DNA of 64,000 bases, from positions 62,001-126,000 of the forward strand of contig NZ_JADDXU010000004.1 of the NCBI RefSeq assembly GCF_015163075.1. The letters are read 5' to 3'. The stretch's first letter is position 1. Each line of letters opens with the position of its first letter. The translations under genes were made by a program, and so were the position numbers. Under the pieces are notes generated by a model. That model had not been told where the DNA came from. It did no database searches and was given only the letters and a program-made list of their open reading frames with translations. The stretch comes from Streptomyces justiciae. GTDB taxonomy: Bacteria > Actinomycetota > Actinomycetes > Streptomycetales > Streptomycetaceae. Below, one piece after another: positions 1 through 8,481 of this stretch.

Positions 1-267
1 GATCTCGAACGTGGTGAGGATCAGCACCCGGGTGTCCGCGAGGTCCGGGTCGGCACAGATGGCGGAGGTGGCGGCGAGGCCGTCGGTGCCCGGCATCCGG
101 ATGTCCATCAGGACCAGGTCGGGACGGAGGCTGCGGGCGAGGGCGACGGCCTCGTCGCCGTCGGTGGCCTCGCCGACCACCTCCATGTCCTCGCATGAGT
201 CGATCAGGATCCGGAAGGTGGCCCGCAGCAGAGCCTGGTCGTCGGCGAGGAGTACACGGATGGTCAT
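1..267 (-). CDS. Two-component response regulator, NarL/LuxR type (receiver domain; C-terminus outside window)
   Basis: Only the first 89 residues of a receiver domain are present; the reading frame runs off the left edge of the window. The acidic pocket (D9, D10 in LLADDQ) and the phospho-acceptor Asp (D55 in LVLMDIRMPG) are visible. The ATG overlaps the stop codon of the upstream histidine kinase gene (ATGA), so the two are translationally coupled and should form one His-Asp pair. In this family the missing C-terminal half is normally a LuxR helix-turn-helix, inferred here from the HisKA_3 type of the partner kinase. Confidence 0.93.
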   Translation of the reverse strand, partial: MTIRVLLADDQALLRATFRILIDSCEDMEVVGEATDGDEAVALARSLRPDLVLMDIRMPGTDGLAATSAICADPDLADTRVLILTTFEI

Positions 268-1469
268 GGGGTCCGATCTTCTGGTTCCGGTGCGATGGGG
301 TAGAGGGGGAGTCGGGTGGTCACCTGGAAACCGCCCCCGACGCGATGACCGGCGTCGAGGGCGCCGCCGACCGAGTGGGCCCGCTCGCGCATGCCGATGA
401 GGCCGAAACCCTGCCCCGGCCCGTCGGCGGGGGTCCTCGCGGTGCCGTCGTCGGTGACGGTGACGGTCAGCTGGTCCACGGCGTACCGGAGACGCACCCG
501 CGCCGCCTTGGCCGCGGCGTGCTTGGTGACGTTCGTCAGCGCCTCCTGCACGATCCGGTACGCCGTCAGGTCCACCCCCGGCGACAGCGGGCGCGGCACG
601 CCCTCGACGGCGACCTCGACGGTGAGCCCGGCCGCCTCGAACGAGCCGGTCAGTTCGGCGAGTTGACCGAGGCCGGGACTCGGCGCGAGCGGAAGGTCGG
701 GGTCGTCCGCCTGGCGCAGCAGGCCCACGGTCGCCTTCATCTCGCGCAGCGCCGAGGACGTCGTACCGGAGAGATCGGTGAGGATCCGGTGCATCTGCCC
801 GGGGTGGGTGTGCGCCAGATGGGCCGCCGTGCTCGCCTGGGCGTTGGCCAGGGTCAGATGATGGGCGACGACGTCGTGCAGCTCGCGGGCGATGCGCATG
901 CGTTCCTCGGCGACCCGGTGCCGGGCCTCCTTCTCCCGGCTCCGCTCGGCGAACTCGGCGCGGGCCTGCACGGCCTCGACATAGGCGTCCCGGAGCCGGA
1001 CCGCGGTGCCGGTGGCGACCGGCAGCAGCAACCAGGCGGCGGGGCCTACCGTCGTCAACGGCCAGGGACGGTCGAGGGGATCGGTGAGGAACCCCATGAC
1101 GGTGAGCAGGGCGAGCGTGCCGAAGAAGGCGAACCGGGTGGTCCCGCGGTCGGTGACCAGGGCCAGCCGGAAGAGCCCGAGGATGAGCGGCCCCATGACC
1201 AGGGGCGTGAGCAGATGGCCGAGGGCGGCGGCCCCCGCGGTGCACAGCGCGGTGACCGCGACGACCGTCCGCGGCCGGCTGCGCTGCCAGAACAGGGAGC
1301 CACAGGCGAGGGCGGCGAGCGCGATCGTGGGCCACACCGCGTCCGGCTGCCGCTCGTGCGGGAGGCGGATCTCGCTGCCGAGCAGGAAACACGCGAACAG
1401 CAGGGCAGCCGTCATCGTGTCCACGGTGCGGGCGCGCTCGTCCGCGTAACGCTGCCAGGGGATGCTCAT
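264..1469 (-). CDS. Sensor histidine kinase, HisKA_3/NarX-like
   Basis: The 401-residue membrane sensor kinase phosphorylates the response regulator encoded downstream. Residues 18-155 contain about five hydrophobic segments. A cytoplasmic linker leads to the dimerisation box, with the phospho-accepting His198 in ARELHDVVAHHL. The ATP-binding domain shows the N-box (N313 in QEALTNVTKH), DDG at 340-342 and the GFGLIGMRER G-box near 354-363. The ATG at 1469 follows a GGAAGG ribosome-binding site. An in-frame ATG 33 bases further upstream is possible. No separate sensory domain is seen, so the signal is unknown. Confidence 0.93.
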   Translation of the reverse strand: MSIPWQRYADERARTVDTMTAALLFACFLLGSEIRLPHERQPDAVWPTIALAALACGSLFWQRSRPRTVVAVTALCTAGAAALGHLLTPLVMGPLILGLFRLALVTDRGTTRFAFFGTLALLTVMGFLTDPLDRPWPLTTVGPAAWLLLPVATGTAVRLRDAYVEAVQARAEFAERSREKEARHRVAEERMRIARELHDVVAHHLTLANAQASTAAHLAHTHPGQMHRILTDLSGTTSSALREMKATVGLLRQADDPDLPLAPSPGLGQLAELTGSFEAAGLTVEVAVEGVPRPLSPGVDLTAYRIVQEALTNVTKHAAAKAARVRLRYAVDQLTVTVTDDGTARTPADGPGQGFGLIGMRERAHSVGGALDAGHRVGGGFQVTTRLPLYPIAPEPEDRTP

Positions 1470-1810
1470 CGCGCCTTCCGGTCGGGTCCTCGGGACCATC
1501 ATCCAGACCGGGACCGCCCGGCGCGGGGACGCGCCCGGGGACGGACCCCGCGGGTCGTGGACCCGGTCGAGGCCACCGCTCCAGACTCTCCGCGCCAGAA
1601 CGCTCATGTCGTCGTCCGGCTGCCGTCGATCCCGGCTACTGAGTCCGCAGTACGCGCCCTCGCGCCCATCGTCCCCGCGCAGCACGGCCCGCACAGTGCA
1701 GCGGGCTACACCACCGGTCCGGGAGCACACACCCTCGTGGCGGTGATCGCGCACCGGAATCGTGGACGGCACAAGGTCAATGCGGTTCACCGTCCCGGAA
1801 GGACACCCCG
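1470..1810. other. Intergenic region with no gene seen
   Basis: This 341-base stretch lies between divergent genes. It is GC-rich and the open frames through it look like extensions or shadows. It should hold the promoters of the two-component operon (leftward) and of the small membrane protein (rightward). I could not identify a convincing promoter pair or a strong inverted repeat. Confidence 0.5.
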
Positions 1811-1987
1811 ATGAAGCCCCTGCTGTCCTCGCGCCCCGTGCTGTGGTTCCTGTTCCTGTTCAACCTCGCCGTCGCCGCGGCGGCGCCCCTCCTCGTGGAC
1901 GGCGCGCAGGCCGTCATGACCGGCGTCGGCATGGGCGTCGTCTCGCTCGGGGCGGGGGTGAGTCTGCTGCGGACGCGAGACCACTGA
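1811..1987 (+). CDS. Small membrane protein, 58 aa, unknown function
   Basis: This short frame begins MKPLLSSRPVLWFLFLFNLA and has two hydrophobic segments (about residues 10-30 and 33-52), so it is predicted to be a two-pass membrane protein. The ATG is preceded by GGAAGGACACCCC, a good ribosome-binding site. It ends with charged residues (RTRDH). Small proteins of this form are common in Streptomyces and mostly lack known roles. It stands alone between the histidine kinase gene and a TetR regulator, and I cannot assign a function. Confidence 0.65.
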   Translation: MKPLLSSRPVLWFLFLFNLAVAAAAPLLVDGAQAVMTGVGMGVVSLGAGVSLLRTRDH

Positions 1988-2071
1988 GGCCCCTCTGACG
2001 TGCTGTTGCGTAGGCTTCCCCCGCGGCACGGGAGCACGGCGGAACGCCGGCACGGCGAACGGAAGGCGACG

Positions 2072-2725
2072 ATGGCGGCAGGCAGGGCGGTACGGGCGGA
2101 GCAGGTCAGCGCGACCCGGGAGCTGATCCTGACGGCCGCCGAGCGGCTGTTCGCCGAGCGCGGTGTCTACGCCGTCTCCAACCGTCAGGTCGGCGAGGCC
2201 GCCGGACAGGGCAACAACACCGCCGTCAGCTATCACTTCGGCACCAAGGCCGACCTGGTCCGCGCCATCATCCGCAAGCACGCCGCGCGGATCGAGGAGA
2301 TCCGTGCCCGGCTGCTGGCCGGGATCGGCGACTCCACGGACGTACGCGACTGGGTGGACTGCCTGGTGCGCCCGGTCCCGGAACACCTGGCCGCGCTCGG
2401 CAGCCCCACCTGGTACGCGCGGTTCTGCGCCCAGGTCGCGACCGACCCGGCCCTGCACGAGATCATGGTCGAGGAATCCCTCTCCTCGCCGTCCATGCGG
2501 CAGATCGTCGAGGGACTCAGGCGCTGTCTGCCCGAGCTTCCCGTCGAGGTCCGAGCCGAACGCGGGGAGATGGCCCGCCATCTGATCCTGCACGTCTCCG
2601 CCGAGCGCGAGCGTGCCCTCGCCGACAACAGCCCCACCCCGCGCACCAGTTGGCAGGCGGCCGCCTCCGGTCTCGCGGACGCGATCATCGGACTGTGGCT
2701 GGCACCGGTGACACCGGAGCGCTGA
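2072..2725 (+). CDS. TetR/AcrR family transcriptional regulator
   Basis: The 217-residue protein has an N-terminal helix-turn-helix (about residues 12-60), including LTAAERLFAERG and the typical AVSYHFGTKADLV recognition-helix tail. The rest is a ligand-binding all-helical domain. I chose the ATG at 2072 because it directly precedes the conserved DNA-binding region. The gene lies 156 bases upstream of the P450 operon on the same strand. The gap contains inverted repeats (2769-2782 and 2798-2823), so it is the likely local regulator of that operon. The ligand is unknown. Confidence 0.9.
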   Translation: MAAGRAVRAEQVSATRELILTAAERLFAERGVYAVSNRQVGEAAGQGNNTAVSYHFGTKADLVRAIIRKHAARIEEIRARLLAGIGDSTDVRDWVDCLVRPVPEHLAALGSPTWYARFCAQVATDPALHEIMVEESLSSPSMRQIVEGLRRCLPELPVEVRAERGEMARHLILHVSAERERALADNSPTPRTSWQAAASGLADAIIGLWLAPVTPER

Positions 2726-2768
2726 AGCCGCACCCCTCGGTGTGTGAGCCGGGTCACGTCAGGGAGCT

Positions 2769-2782
2769 GTCAGGCAACTGAC
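2769..2782. promoter_or_regulatory. Inverted repeat, candidate TetR operator
   Basis: GTCAG-GCAA-CTGAC is a perfect 5-bp inverted repeat about 100 bases upstream of the P450 start. A further GTCAG copy lies nearby (2791-2795). It sits between the TetR gene and the P450 operon, a usual place for a TetR target. Binding is inferred. Confidence 0.4.
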
Positions 2783-2797
2783 GGGAAGGCGTCAGCC

Positions 2798-2823
2798 GCC
2801 TCTGTTTGCCTGGGCGCAGAGGC
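2798..2823. promoter_or_regulatory. Inverted repeat GCCTCTG/CAGAGGC upstream of the P450 operon
   Basis: Seven-base arms (2798-2804 and 2817-2823) are separated by 12 bases. It could be an operator half-site pair or a weak terminator of the TetR transcript. It is 59 bases upstream of the P450 ATG. Confidence 0.35.
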
Positions 2824-2881
2824 CTCGACCCCTTCCCCCGGCGCTCCGCCTCGACGGAGCCCCCCACCACCGAGGAGAACC

Positions 2882-4114
2882 ATGGCCGACACCCTGGCCG
2901 GACCCGTGCCCCAAGCACCGGACCCCGCCCCCGAGTTCCCGATGCCCCGCGCGGCCCGCTGCCCCTTCGACCCACCGCCCGCCCTCAAGGAGCTCCAGCG
3001 CGAAGCGCCCCTGACGCGAGTGCGGCTGTGGGACGGCAGCGAACCGTGGCTCGTGACCCGCTACGCCGAACAGCGCGCCGTGCTCGGCGACGCCCGGGTC
3101 AGCGCGGACACCGACCGCCCCGGCTATCCGACCAAGGCCTCGCCCGACGCGGGCGAGGGCAAGCTCAGCTTCATCATGATGGACGACCCCGAACACGCCC
3201 GGCTGCGCCGGATGGTGACCGCGCCCTTCGCCGTCAAGAAGGTCGAGGCCCTGCGCCCGGCCGTGCAGCGCATCGTGGACGGCCTGATCGACGACCTGCT
3301 CGCCCGCTCGGGACCCGTGGACCTAGTGGAGGCGTTCGCCCTGCCGATCCCCTCGCTGGTGATCTGCGAACTGCTCGGCGTGCCCTACGACGACCACGCG
3401 TTCTTCCAGGACAGCACCAAGACCATGGTCCGTACGACCGCCACCCCCGAGGAGCGGGGCGCGGCGAGCCGCGAGGTCGCGGGCTACCTCGCCCAGCTGC
3501 TGGGGAAGCGGATCGCCGAACCGAAGGACGACCTGCTGTCCGGCATCGCCGGCCGTGTCACCGCCGGAGAGATCGACCACCGGCAGGCCACCGAGATGGC
3601 CCTGCTCCTGCTGATCGCGGGCCACGAGACCACCGCGAACATGATCGCCCTCGGCACCCTGGCCCTCCTCGAACACCCCGACCAGCTCGCCCTGTTGCGT
3701 GACACCGACGACCCCAAGCTCGTCGCCTCCGCCGTCGAGGAACTGCTGCGCTACCTCCACATCACCCACCTCGGCCGGCGCCGCGCCGTCACCGAGGACA
3801 TCGAGATCGGCGGCCAGGTCATCCGGGCCGGCGAGGGCGTCATCCTGGCCAACGAGATCGCCAACCGCGACCCCGAGGTCTTCCCCGACCCCGACCGCCT
3901 CGACCTCACCCGTGACGCCCGCCGCCATGTCGCCTTCGGCTTCGGCGTCCACCAATGCCTCGGCCAGCCGCTGGCCCGCATGGAGCTCCAGGTGGTCTAC
4001 GGCACCCTCTACCGCCGCATCCCCACGCTGAGGCTCGCCTGCCCACTGACGGACGTCCGGTTCAAGAACGACGCCTTCATCTACGGCGTGCACGAACTCC
4101 CCGTCGCCTGGTGA
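2882..4114 (+). CDS. Cytochrome P450, CYP105-like
   Basis: This 410-residue soluble bacterial monooxygenase has all the defining P450 motifs. The I-helix oxygen-binding AGHETT is at 246-251, the K-helix ExxR is E287-R290, and the haem-binding FGFGVHQCLG has the axial Cys359. The ATG at 2882 follows GAGGAGAACC, a strong ribosome-binding site, and the protein starts at the usual position for the family. It is followed at once by its own ferredoxin and ferredoxin reductase, so electrons would flow from NAD(P)H through FAD and the iron-sulfur protein to the haem. The CYP105 assignment is by general resemblance. The substrate cannot be read from sequence. Confidence 0.95.
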   Translation: MADTLAGPVPQAPDPAPEFPMPRAARCPFDPPPALKELQREAPLTRVRLWDGSEPWLVTRYAEQRAVLGDARVSADTDRPGYPTKASPDAGEGKLSFIMMDDPEHARLRRMVTAPFAVKKVEALRPAVQRIVDGLIDDLLARSGPVDLVEAFALPIPSLVICELLGVPYDDHAFFQDSTKTMVRTTATPEERGAASREVAGYLAQLLGKRIAEPKDDLLSGIAGRVTAGEIDHRQATEMALLLLIAGHETTANMIALGTLALLEHPDQLALLRDTDDPKLVASAVEELLRYLHITHLGRRRAVTEDIEIGGQVIRAGEGVILANEIANRDPEVFPDPDRLDLTRDARRHVAFGFGVHQCLGQPLARMELQVVYGTLYRRIPTLRLACPLTDVRFKNDAFIYGVHELPVAW

Positions 4115-4161
4115 CCGTTCACCGCCCCGCAAGCCGACACGAACCACGGAAGAGGTCTGAC

Positions 4162-4356
4162 ATGAAGGTGGAGCTGGAAGCCGACAAGTGCGTCGCCTCC
4201 GGGCAGTGCGTACTGGCCGCGATGGACGTCTTCGACCAGGACGACGACGGCATCGCGATCCTCCTGGAGGACACGCCGGCGCCCGAACTCCTCGACGACG
4301 TCAAGGAAGCCGTCGCCGTCTGCCCGGCCGCCGCGATCCGACTGGTCGACCGGTGA
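4162..4356 (+). CDS. Ferredoxin, 3Fe-4S type
   Basis: The 64-residue ferredoxin has cluster ligands C10, C16 and C54 (CVASGQC and the later VCPAAA). The position that would carry a fourth Cys in a 4Fe-4S protein is Ala, which marks the 3Fe-4S class typical of Streptomyces P450 partners. It is 47 bases downstream of the P450, and its stop overlaps the GTG of the reductase. It should pass electrons from that reductase to the P450. The ATG follows GGAAGAGGTCTGAC, a good ribosome-binding site. Confidence 0.95.
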   Translation: MKVELEADKCVASGQCVLAAMDVFDQDDDGIAILLEDTPAPELLDDVKEAVAVCPAAAIRLVDR

Positions 4357-5528
4357 GGCGCGTCGTCGTGGTCGGCGCGTCGGCCGCGGGGCTCGCGGCC
4401 GCCGAGACCCTCCGGCGCGAGGGCTACGACGGCACGCTCACCCTCGTGGGAGACGAACCGCTCGCCCCGTACGACCGCCCGCCGCTGTCCAAGCAGATCC
4501 TCTCCGGCGCCTGGCGGCCCGAGCGCCTCGCCCTGCGCCCCGCCGCGGACCTCGCCGCCCTCGGCCTCGACCTGCGCCTCGGTGTGGCCGCCGTCGGCCT
4601 CGAACTCGCCGCGCGCACGGTGCGGCTGGCCGACGGTGAGACGCTGCCGTACGACGGACTGATCCTCGCCACCGGAGTCCGCCCCCGCAGGCTCCCCGGC
4701 GAGGGCGCGCACGTCCTGCGCACCCTGGACGACGCGCTGACCCTGCGCGACCGCCTCGGCCCCGGACGTCGGCTGGTCGTCGTCGGCGCCGGGTTCCTCG
4801 GGGCGGAGGCCGCCGCGGTCGCCCGGCGCCTCGGCACCGAGGTGACCCTCCTCGAACCCGCCCCGGTCCCGCTGGCCCATGCCGTCGGTGCCGAGGTCGG
4901 GCGCATGCTGTCGCGGGCTCACCTGGACGAGGGCGTGGACCTGCGCTGCGGGGCCGCCGTCACCGAGGTGACCGAGGACGGGGTGCTCCTCGCGAGCGGT
5001 GAGGTTGTCGAGGCGGACGAGGTGTTGGTGGCGATCGGCTCGCTGCCCAACACCGAGTGGCTCGACGGCAGCGGGCTGACCGTCGGCGACGGCGTGGTCT
5101 GCGACGAGTACGGCGAGGCGGCCCGCGACGTGTACGCGGCGGGTGATGTCGCCCGCTGGTACAACCCCCTGTTCGGCACGTCGATGCGGATCGAGCACCG
5201 CACGAACGCCGCCGAGATGGGCATGGCCGCCGCCCGCAACCTCCTCAACCCCGAGGCCTGCAAGCCCTTCGCGCCCGTGCCGTACTTCTGGTCCGACCAG
5301 TACGACATGAAGGTGCAGGCGTACGGGTTCCTGCGCGGCCACGACGAGGTCGCCGTGGTGGAGGGCGACCTGGCCGAGCGGCGGTTCGTCGCCGTGTACC
5401 GCACGGGCGAGCGGGTGAGCGGGGCGCTGGCGGTGGGCATGGCGCCGAAGGCGATCCGGGGGTGGCGGCAGGCCGTCGCCACCGGGGCGCGGTGGGACGA
5501 GTCGTCCTTGCGCAGTACGCCTGGGTAA
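4353..5528 (+). CDS. NAD(P)H ferredoxin reductase, FAD-dependent
   Basis: This 391-residue enzyme belongs to the pyridine nucleotide-disulphide reductase-like ferredoxin reductase family. The FAD Rossmann motif is at the N-terminus (VVVGASAAGLAAAE) and a second, NAD-binding Rossmann motif follows (VVVGAGFLGAEAA, near 145). A late FAD-binding segment YAAGDVARW is also present. The GTG start overlaps the ferredoxin stop (GTGA), so the two proteins should be made together. It completes a three-gene electron transfer chain to the P450, which is fairly uncommon since many Streptomyces P450 genes lack a linked reductase. Confidence 0.93.
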   Translation: MRRVVVVGASAAGLAAAETLRREGYDGTLTLVGDEPLAPYDRPPLSKQILSGAWRPERLALRPAADLAALGLDLRLGVAAVGLELAARTVRLADGETLPYDGLILATGVRPRRLPGEGAHVLRTLDDALTLRDRLGPGRRLVVVGAGFLGAEAAAVARRLGTEVTLLEPAPVPLAHAVGAEVGRMLSRAHLDEGVDLRCGAAVTEVTEDGVLLASGEVVEADEVLVAIGSLPNTEWLDGSGLTVGDGVVCDEYGEAARDVYAAGDVARWYNPLFGTSMRIEHRTNAAEMGMAAARNLLNPEACKPFAPVPYFWSDQYDMKVQAYGFLRGHDEVAVVEGDLAERRFVAVYRTGERVSGALAVGMAPKAIRGWRQAVATGARWDESSLRSTPG

Positions 5529-5550
5529 ACGCCCGCAGTACATTACTTGA

Positions 5551-5560
5551 GTTACGCAAC
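5551..5560. promoter_or_regulatory. MarR operator candidate within a likely leaderless promoter
   Basis: GTTACGCAAC is a near-perfect palindrome of the GTTRCGYAAC form. It lies between a TTGAGT (5547-5552) and a TAAAGT (5568-5573) that could be -35 and -10 boxes. The ATG at 5581 is 8 bases after the -10, which predicts a leaderless mRNA. Autoregulation is inferred. The 15-base spacer is short. Confidence 0.45.
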
Positions 5561-5580
5561 AAGATGGTAAAGTGGCTCGC

Positions 5581-6096
5581 ATGTCCACACCACCGCTCCC
5601 CGAGATCCCTTCCGGCCCCGCGTCGCCGGAAGTCATAGAGATCGAGCGCGCGCTGAACCGCATCACGTACCTGAGCACGCGCGCCCGGCAGCACGAGCGG
5701 CTCATGGCCCTGGCCGGGGTGCCGCTGGACCGGGCCGCCGTGGCGCTGCTGCGGCAGGTCGCCGACTCGGAGCCGCTGCGGCCGGGGGAGCTGGCCAACC
5801 GGCTGGGTGTGGAGGCCTCGCACGTGACCCGCACGGTGCAGCAGCTGCAGAAGTCCGGCTACGTCACCCGGGTCCCCGACCCCGACGACCGGCGCGCCCA
5901 GCGCATCGAGCTCACCGAGGCGGGCCGCCAGGCCGTCGCCCGGGTCCGGGAGGCGGGCGCCCGGGGCATGATGCTCGCGCTGGCGGAGTGGTCGCCGGAG
6001 GAGCTGGGGCAGCTCGCCACGCTGTTCCACCGCATGGTCGACGACTTCCTGGCCTACGCCGTCGAGGAGGAGCCGGAGCCCGCGGGCACGACCTGA
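5581..6096 (+). CDS. MarR family transcriptional regulator
   Basis: The 171-residue winged-helix regulator contains the MarR core: GELANRLGVEASHVTRTVQQL as recognition helix, then the wing RVPDPDDRRAQRIELTEAG. I prefer the ATG at 5581 to the in-frame GTG at 5572, which overlaps the putative -10 box. No Shine-Dalgarno sequence is visible, in keeping with a leaderless start. Its 3' end overlaps the end of the convergent MFS gene by 43 bases. It may control itself or the MFS gene; the ligand is unknown. Confidence 0.9.
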   Translation: MSTPPLPEIPSGPASPEVIEIERALNRITYLSTRARQHERLMALAGVPLDRAAVALLRQVADSEPLRPGELANRLGVEASHVTRTVQQLQKSGYVTRVPDPDDRRAQRIELTEAGRQAVARVREAGARGMMLALAEWSPEELGQLATLFHRMVDDFLAYAVEEEPEPAGTT

Positions 6097-7223
6097 GCCT
6101 CGGGGTCCGGCTCCCGCAGCCCGCACAGCAGGAGCCGGCCCAGCAGTGGCAACGCGATGAGCGGGGCCAGGGCGACCTGGAGGGACGTGGCGTCGGCGAG
6201 GGCCCCCACCGCCGCGGCGGCGAGGCCGCCCACGCTCACGGTCAGCCCCAGCGTGACCCCGCTCGCCGTGCCGACGCGCGTAGGGAGATAGTCCTGGCCG
6301 AGCGTGACGTGCAGCGAGAACGGCACGTACAGCCCGGCCGACGCGAGCCCGACGAAGAGATGGACACTCGGCCCGGGCACGAACACCACCCCCGCGACGG
6401 CGGCCACCGTCACGACGTACGACCGCCGCACGACCGTCAGCCGCCCGTACCGCTCCGCGAGCCGGCCCCCGAGCACCGTGCCGAAGGCGCCCCCGGCGTA
6501 CAGCACGCACAGCGCGGTCGTGCCCGCCGCGTCGCCGCCCCCGGTGCGCCGGCGGACGTACAGCGAGACGAAGGCGCTCAGCCCGACGAACACCACCGAC
6601 CGGCAGACGATCGCCGCGGACAGCCGCAGGAACGACGGCCAGTCGTCGCGGCCCGAGCCGACAGCCGTACCTCCAGATCCCCCACGGGCGCCCGCGGCGC
6701 GCACCGCCGCCATGCACAGGGCGGCGCCGACCAGGGCGGGCGCGATCAGCAGGGGAGTGGCGTGCAGGCCGCCCGTGGTGGCGACCGCCATGACCAGCAG
6801 GGGCGCCGCGGCGAAGCCGACGTTGCCGCCCAGGGCGAACCAGCCCATCGCCGTGTGACTGCCCTGCGCGGCGGCGCGGGCCGCGCGGGCGGCCTCCGGG
6901 TGGTAGGCGGCGACCCCGACGCCGGACACGGCGACCGCCGCGAGCGTCAGCCCGTAGGAGCCGGTGACCCCGCTCAGCGCCACCCCGGCCCCGCCCGTGA
7001 GCGTGCTCAGCGGCAACAGCCACGGCATCGCCCACCGGTCGGTGAGCACCCCGAACAGCGGCTGCACCACCGACGACAGCAGGGAGGCGGCGAGGACGAC
7101 GCCGGATGCGGCGGCGTAGGTGTAGGCGCGCTCGGCGACGAAGTACGGCACCAAGGCGGCGACGGCTCCCTGGTAGACGTCGACGCAGGCGTGCCCCAGG
7201 GAGAGATGGCGTATCGCGGTCAT
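6054..7223 (-). CDS. MFS transporter, fosmidomycin-resistance (Fsr)-like
   Basis: The 389-residue integral membrane protein has about 12 hydrophobic segments. Its N-terminus (GHACVDVYQGAVAALVPYF) and the following QPLFGVLTDRW loop resemble the Fsr branch of major facilitator exporters. It is divergent from an AraC regulator gene only 54 bases away, a common exporter/regulator pair, so drug or metabolite efflux under AraC control is likely. Its last codons overlap the end of the convergent marR gene. The exported compound is unknown. Confidence 0.88.
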   Translation of the reverse strand: MTAIRHLSLGHACVDVYQGAVAALVPYFVAERAYTYAAASGVVLAASLLSSVVQPLFGVLTDRWAMPWLLPLSTLTGGAGVALSGVTGSYGLTLAAVAVSGVGVAAYHPEAARAARAAAQGSHTAMGWFALGGNVGFAAAPLLVMAVATTGGLHATPLLIAPALVGAALCMAAVRAAGARGGSGGTAVGSGRDDWPSFLRLSAAIVCRSVVFVGLSAFVSLYVRRRTGGGDAAGTTALCVLYAGGAFGTVLGGRLAERYGRLTVVRRSYVVTVAAVAGVVFVPGPSVHLFVGLASAGLYVPFSLHVTLGQDYLPTRVGTASGVTLGLTVSVGGLAAAAVGALADATSLQVALAPLIALPLLGRLLLCGLREPDPEAQVVPAGSGSSSTA

Positions 7224-7277
7224 GACCTGATCGTCGCGGCGGCCGACCGTGGCGCGCTTTCGATAAACTGCCTACTT

Positions 7278-8027
7278 GTGCCGGACATCCGCCATACCCC
7301 GCAGGCGCCGACCCGGGCGCAGAGCCTGGCCGCCGGCGAGCGGATCGACGCCCATGTGCACGACGACCACCAGATCGTCTACGCGGGCTCCGGAGTCCTC
7401 GCCGTCACCACCGACGCGGGGACGTGGTTCGCGCCGGGCAACCGGGCCATCTGGGTCCCCGCGGGCACCGTCCACGCCCACCGCGCCCACGGACACCTCA
7501 AGCTGCACCTGGTCGGGCTGCCCGCCGGCGACAACCCGCTCCGCCTGGACGCCCCCACCGTTCTCGCCGTGGGCCCGCTGCTGCGCGAGCTGATCGTCGC
7601 CTACACCCACGACCCGGACGACCGGAGCCCGGAACGCCGCCGCCTGCTCGCCGTCCTGCGCGACCAGCTCCGCGCCTCACCCCAGCAGCCCCTGCGCCTG
7701 CCCGCCGCCACCGACCCGCGCCTGGCCGCCGTCTGCGCGATCCTCCACGCCGACCCCGCCGACCCGCGCACCCTCGCCGCCCTCGGCACCGCCACCGGCG
7801 CGAGCGAACGCACCCTCAGCCGGCTCTTCCGCACCGAGTTCGGCATGACCTTCCCGCAGTGGCGCACCCAGTCCCGGCTCTACCACGCCCTGCGCATGCT
7901 GGCCGACGACCAACCCGTCACGACCGTCGCCCACCGCTGCGGCTGGTCCTCCACCAGCGCCTTCATCGACGTCTTCCGCCGCTCCTTCGGCCACACGCCC
8001 GGAACCCACAACCGGCGTTCCCCGTAG
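7278..8027 (+). CDS. AraC family regulator with N-terminal cupin
   Basis: The 249-residue protein has a cupin-like sensor domain (about 10-90; HVHDDHQIVYAGSGV and WVPAGTVHAHRAHG). Its C-terminal AraC double helix-turn-helix (about 155-245) contains TGASERTLSRLFRTEFGMTFPQW in broken form and the second helix pair near RCGWSSTSAFIDVFRRSFGHTPG. The GTG at 7278 gives the normal domain start. It is divergent from the MFS exporter and probably regulates it. Comparable AraC-cupin/MFS pairs are frequent in actinobacteria; the inducer is not known. Confidence 0.9.
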   Translation: MPDIRHTPQAPTRAQSLAAGERIDAHVHDDHQIVYAGSGVLAVTTDAGTWFAPGNRAIWVPAGTVHAHRAHGHLKLHLVGLPAGDNPLRLDAPTVLAVGPLLRELIVAYTHDPDDRSPERRRLLAVLRDQLRASPQQPLRLPAATDPRLAAVCAILHADPADPRTLAALGTATGASERTLSRLFRTEFGMTFPQWRTQSRLYHALRMLADDQPVTTVAHRCGWSSTSAFIDVFRRSFGHTPGTHNRRSP

Positions 8028-8100
8028 GGGAAGAGGCCGCCGTACGACCTGCTTGTACCGTCCAGTAATATCGCGCGGCAGGCCCCCCATAGGAGGAACC

Positions 8101-8481
8101 GTGCCCCGGTCCCAACGCTCACCCCTGCTGCTCGCCGGCCTGCTGGTCACAGCGGGCGTCGCCCACTTCGCCAACCCCCGTCAGTTCGACGCCCTCGTCC
8201 CGAGCGCCCTGCCGGGCAAACCGCGGACCTGGACGTACGCCAGCGGCGCCGTGGAGCTGGCGCTGGCCGCCGGGGTGGCGCTGCCGCGGACCCGGCGCAC
8301 CGCCGCGCTCGCCACGGCCGCGTTCTTCGTCGGGGTCTTCCCCGCCAACGTGAAGATGGCCGTCGACTGGCGCGACCGGCCCGCTCCCCAGAAGGCCGCC
8401 GCCCTCGGACGGCTGCCGCTGCAACTCCCCCTCGTGCTGTGGGCACGCAACGTCGCGAACAACGGAAAGGGCCGGGCATGA
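8101..8481 (+). CDS. DoxX-like small membrane protein
   Basis: The 126-residue protein has four hydrophobic segments and the DoxX-like pattern AGVAHFANPRQFDALVP near its N-terminus, then GAVELALAAGVALP. The GTG start at 8101 follows an excellent AGGAGG (8091-8096). Its stop overlaps the ATG of a peroxiredoxin gene (ATGA), so both are co-translated. DoxX-type proteins are often linked with redox and thiol stress functions, and the coupling to a peroxiredoxin agrees with that. No catalytic role can be read from sequence. Confidence 0.85.
   Translation: MPRSQRSPLLLAGLLVTAGVAHFANPRQFDALVPSALPGKPRTWTYASGAVELALAAGVALPRTRRTAALATAAFFVGVFPANVKMAVDWRDRPAPQKAAALGRLPLQLPLVLWARNVANNGKGRA

Noticed and set aside
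195..1814. Long rightward open frame opposite the histidine kinase
   Set aside because: It is a GC-rich shadow: the minus-strand protein has full kinase motifs, while this translation is Arg/Gly/Pro-rich with no domain.
2072..5528. Biosynthetic gene cluster around the P450
   Set aside because: No polyketide, peptide, terpene or RiPP core enzyme is seen; it is only a monooxygenase operon with regulators.
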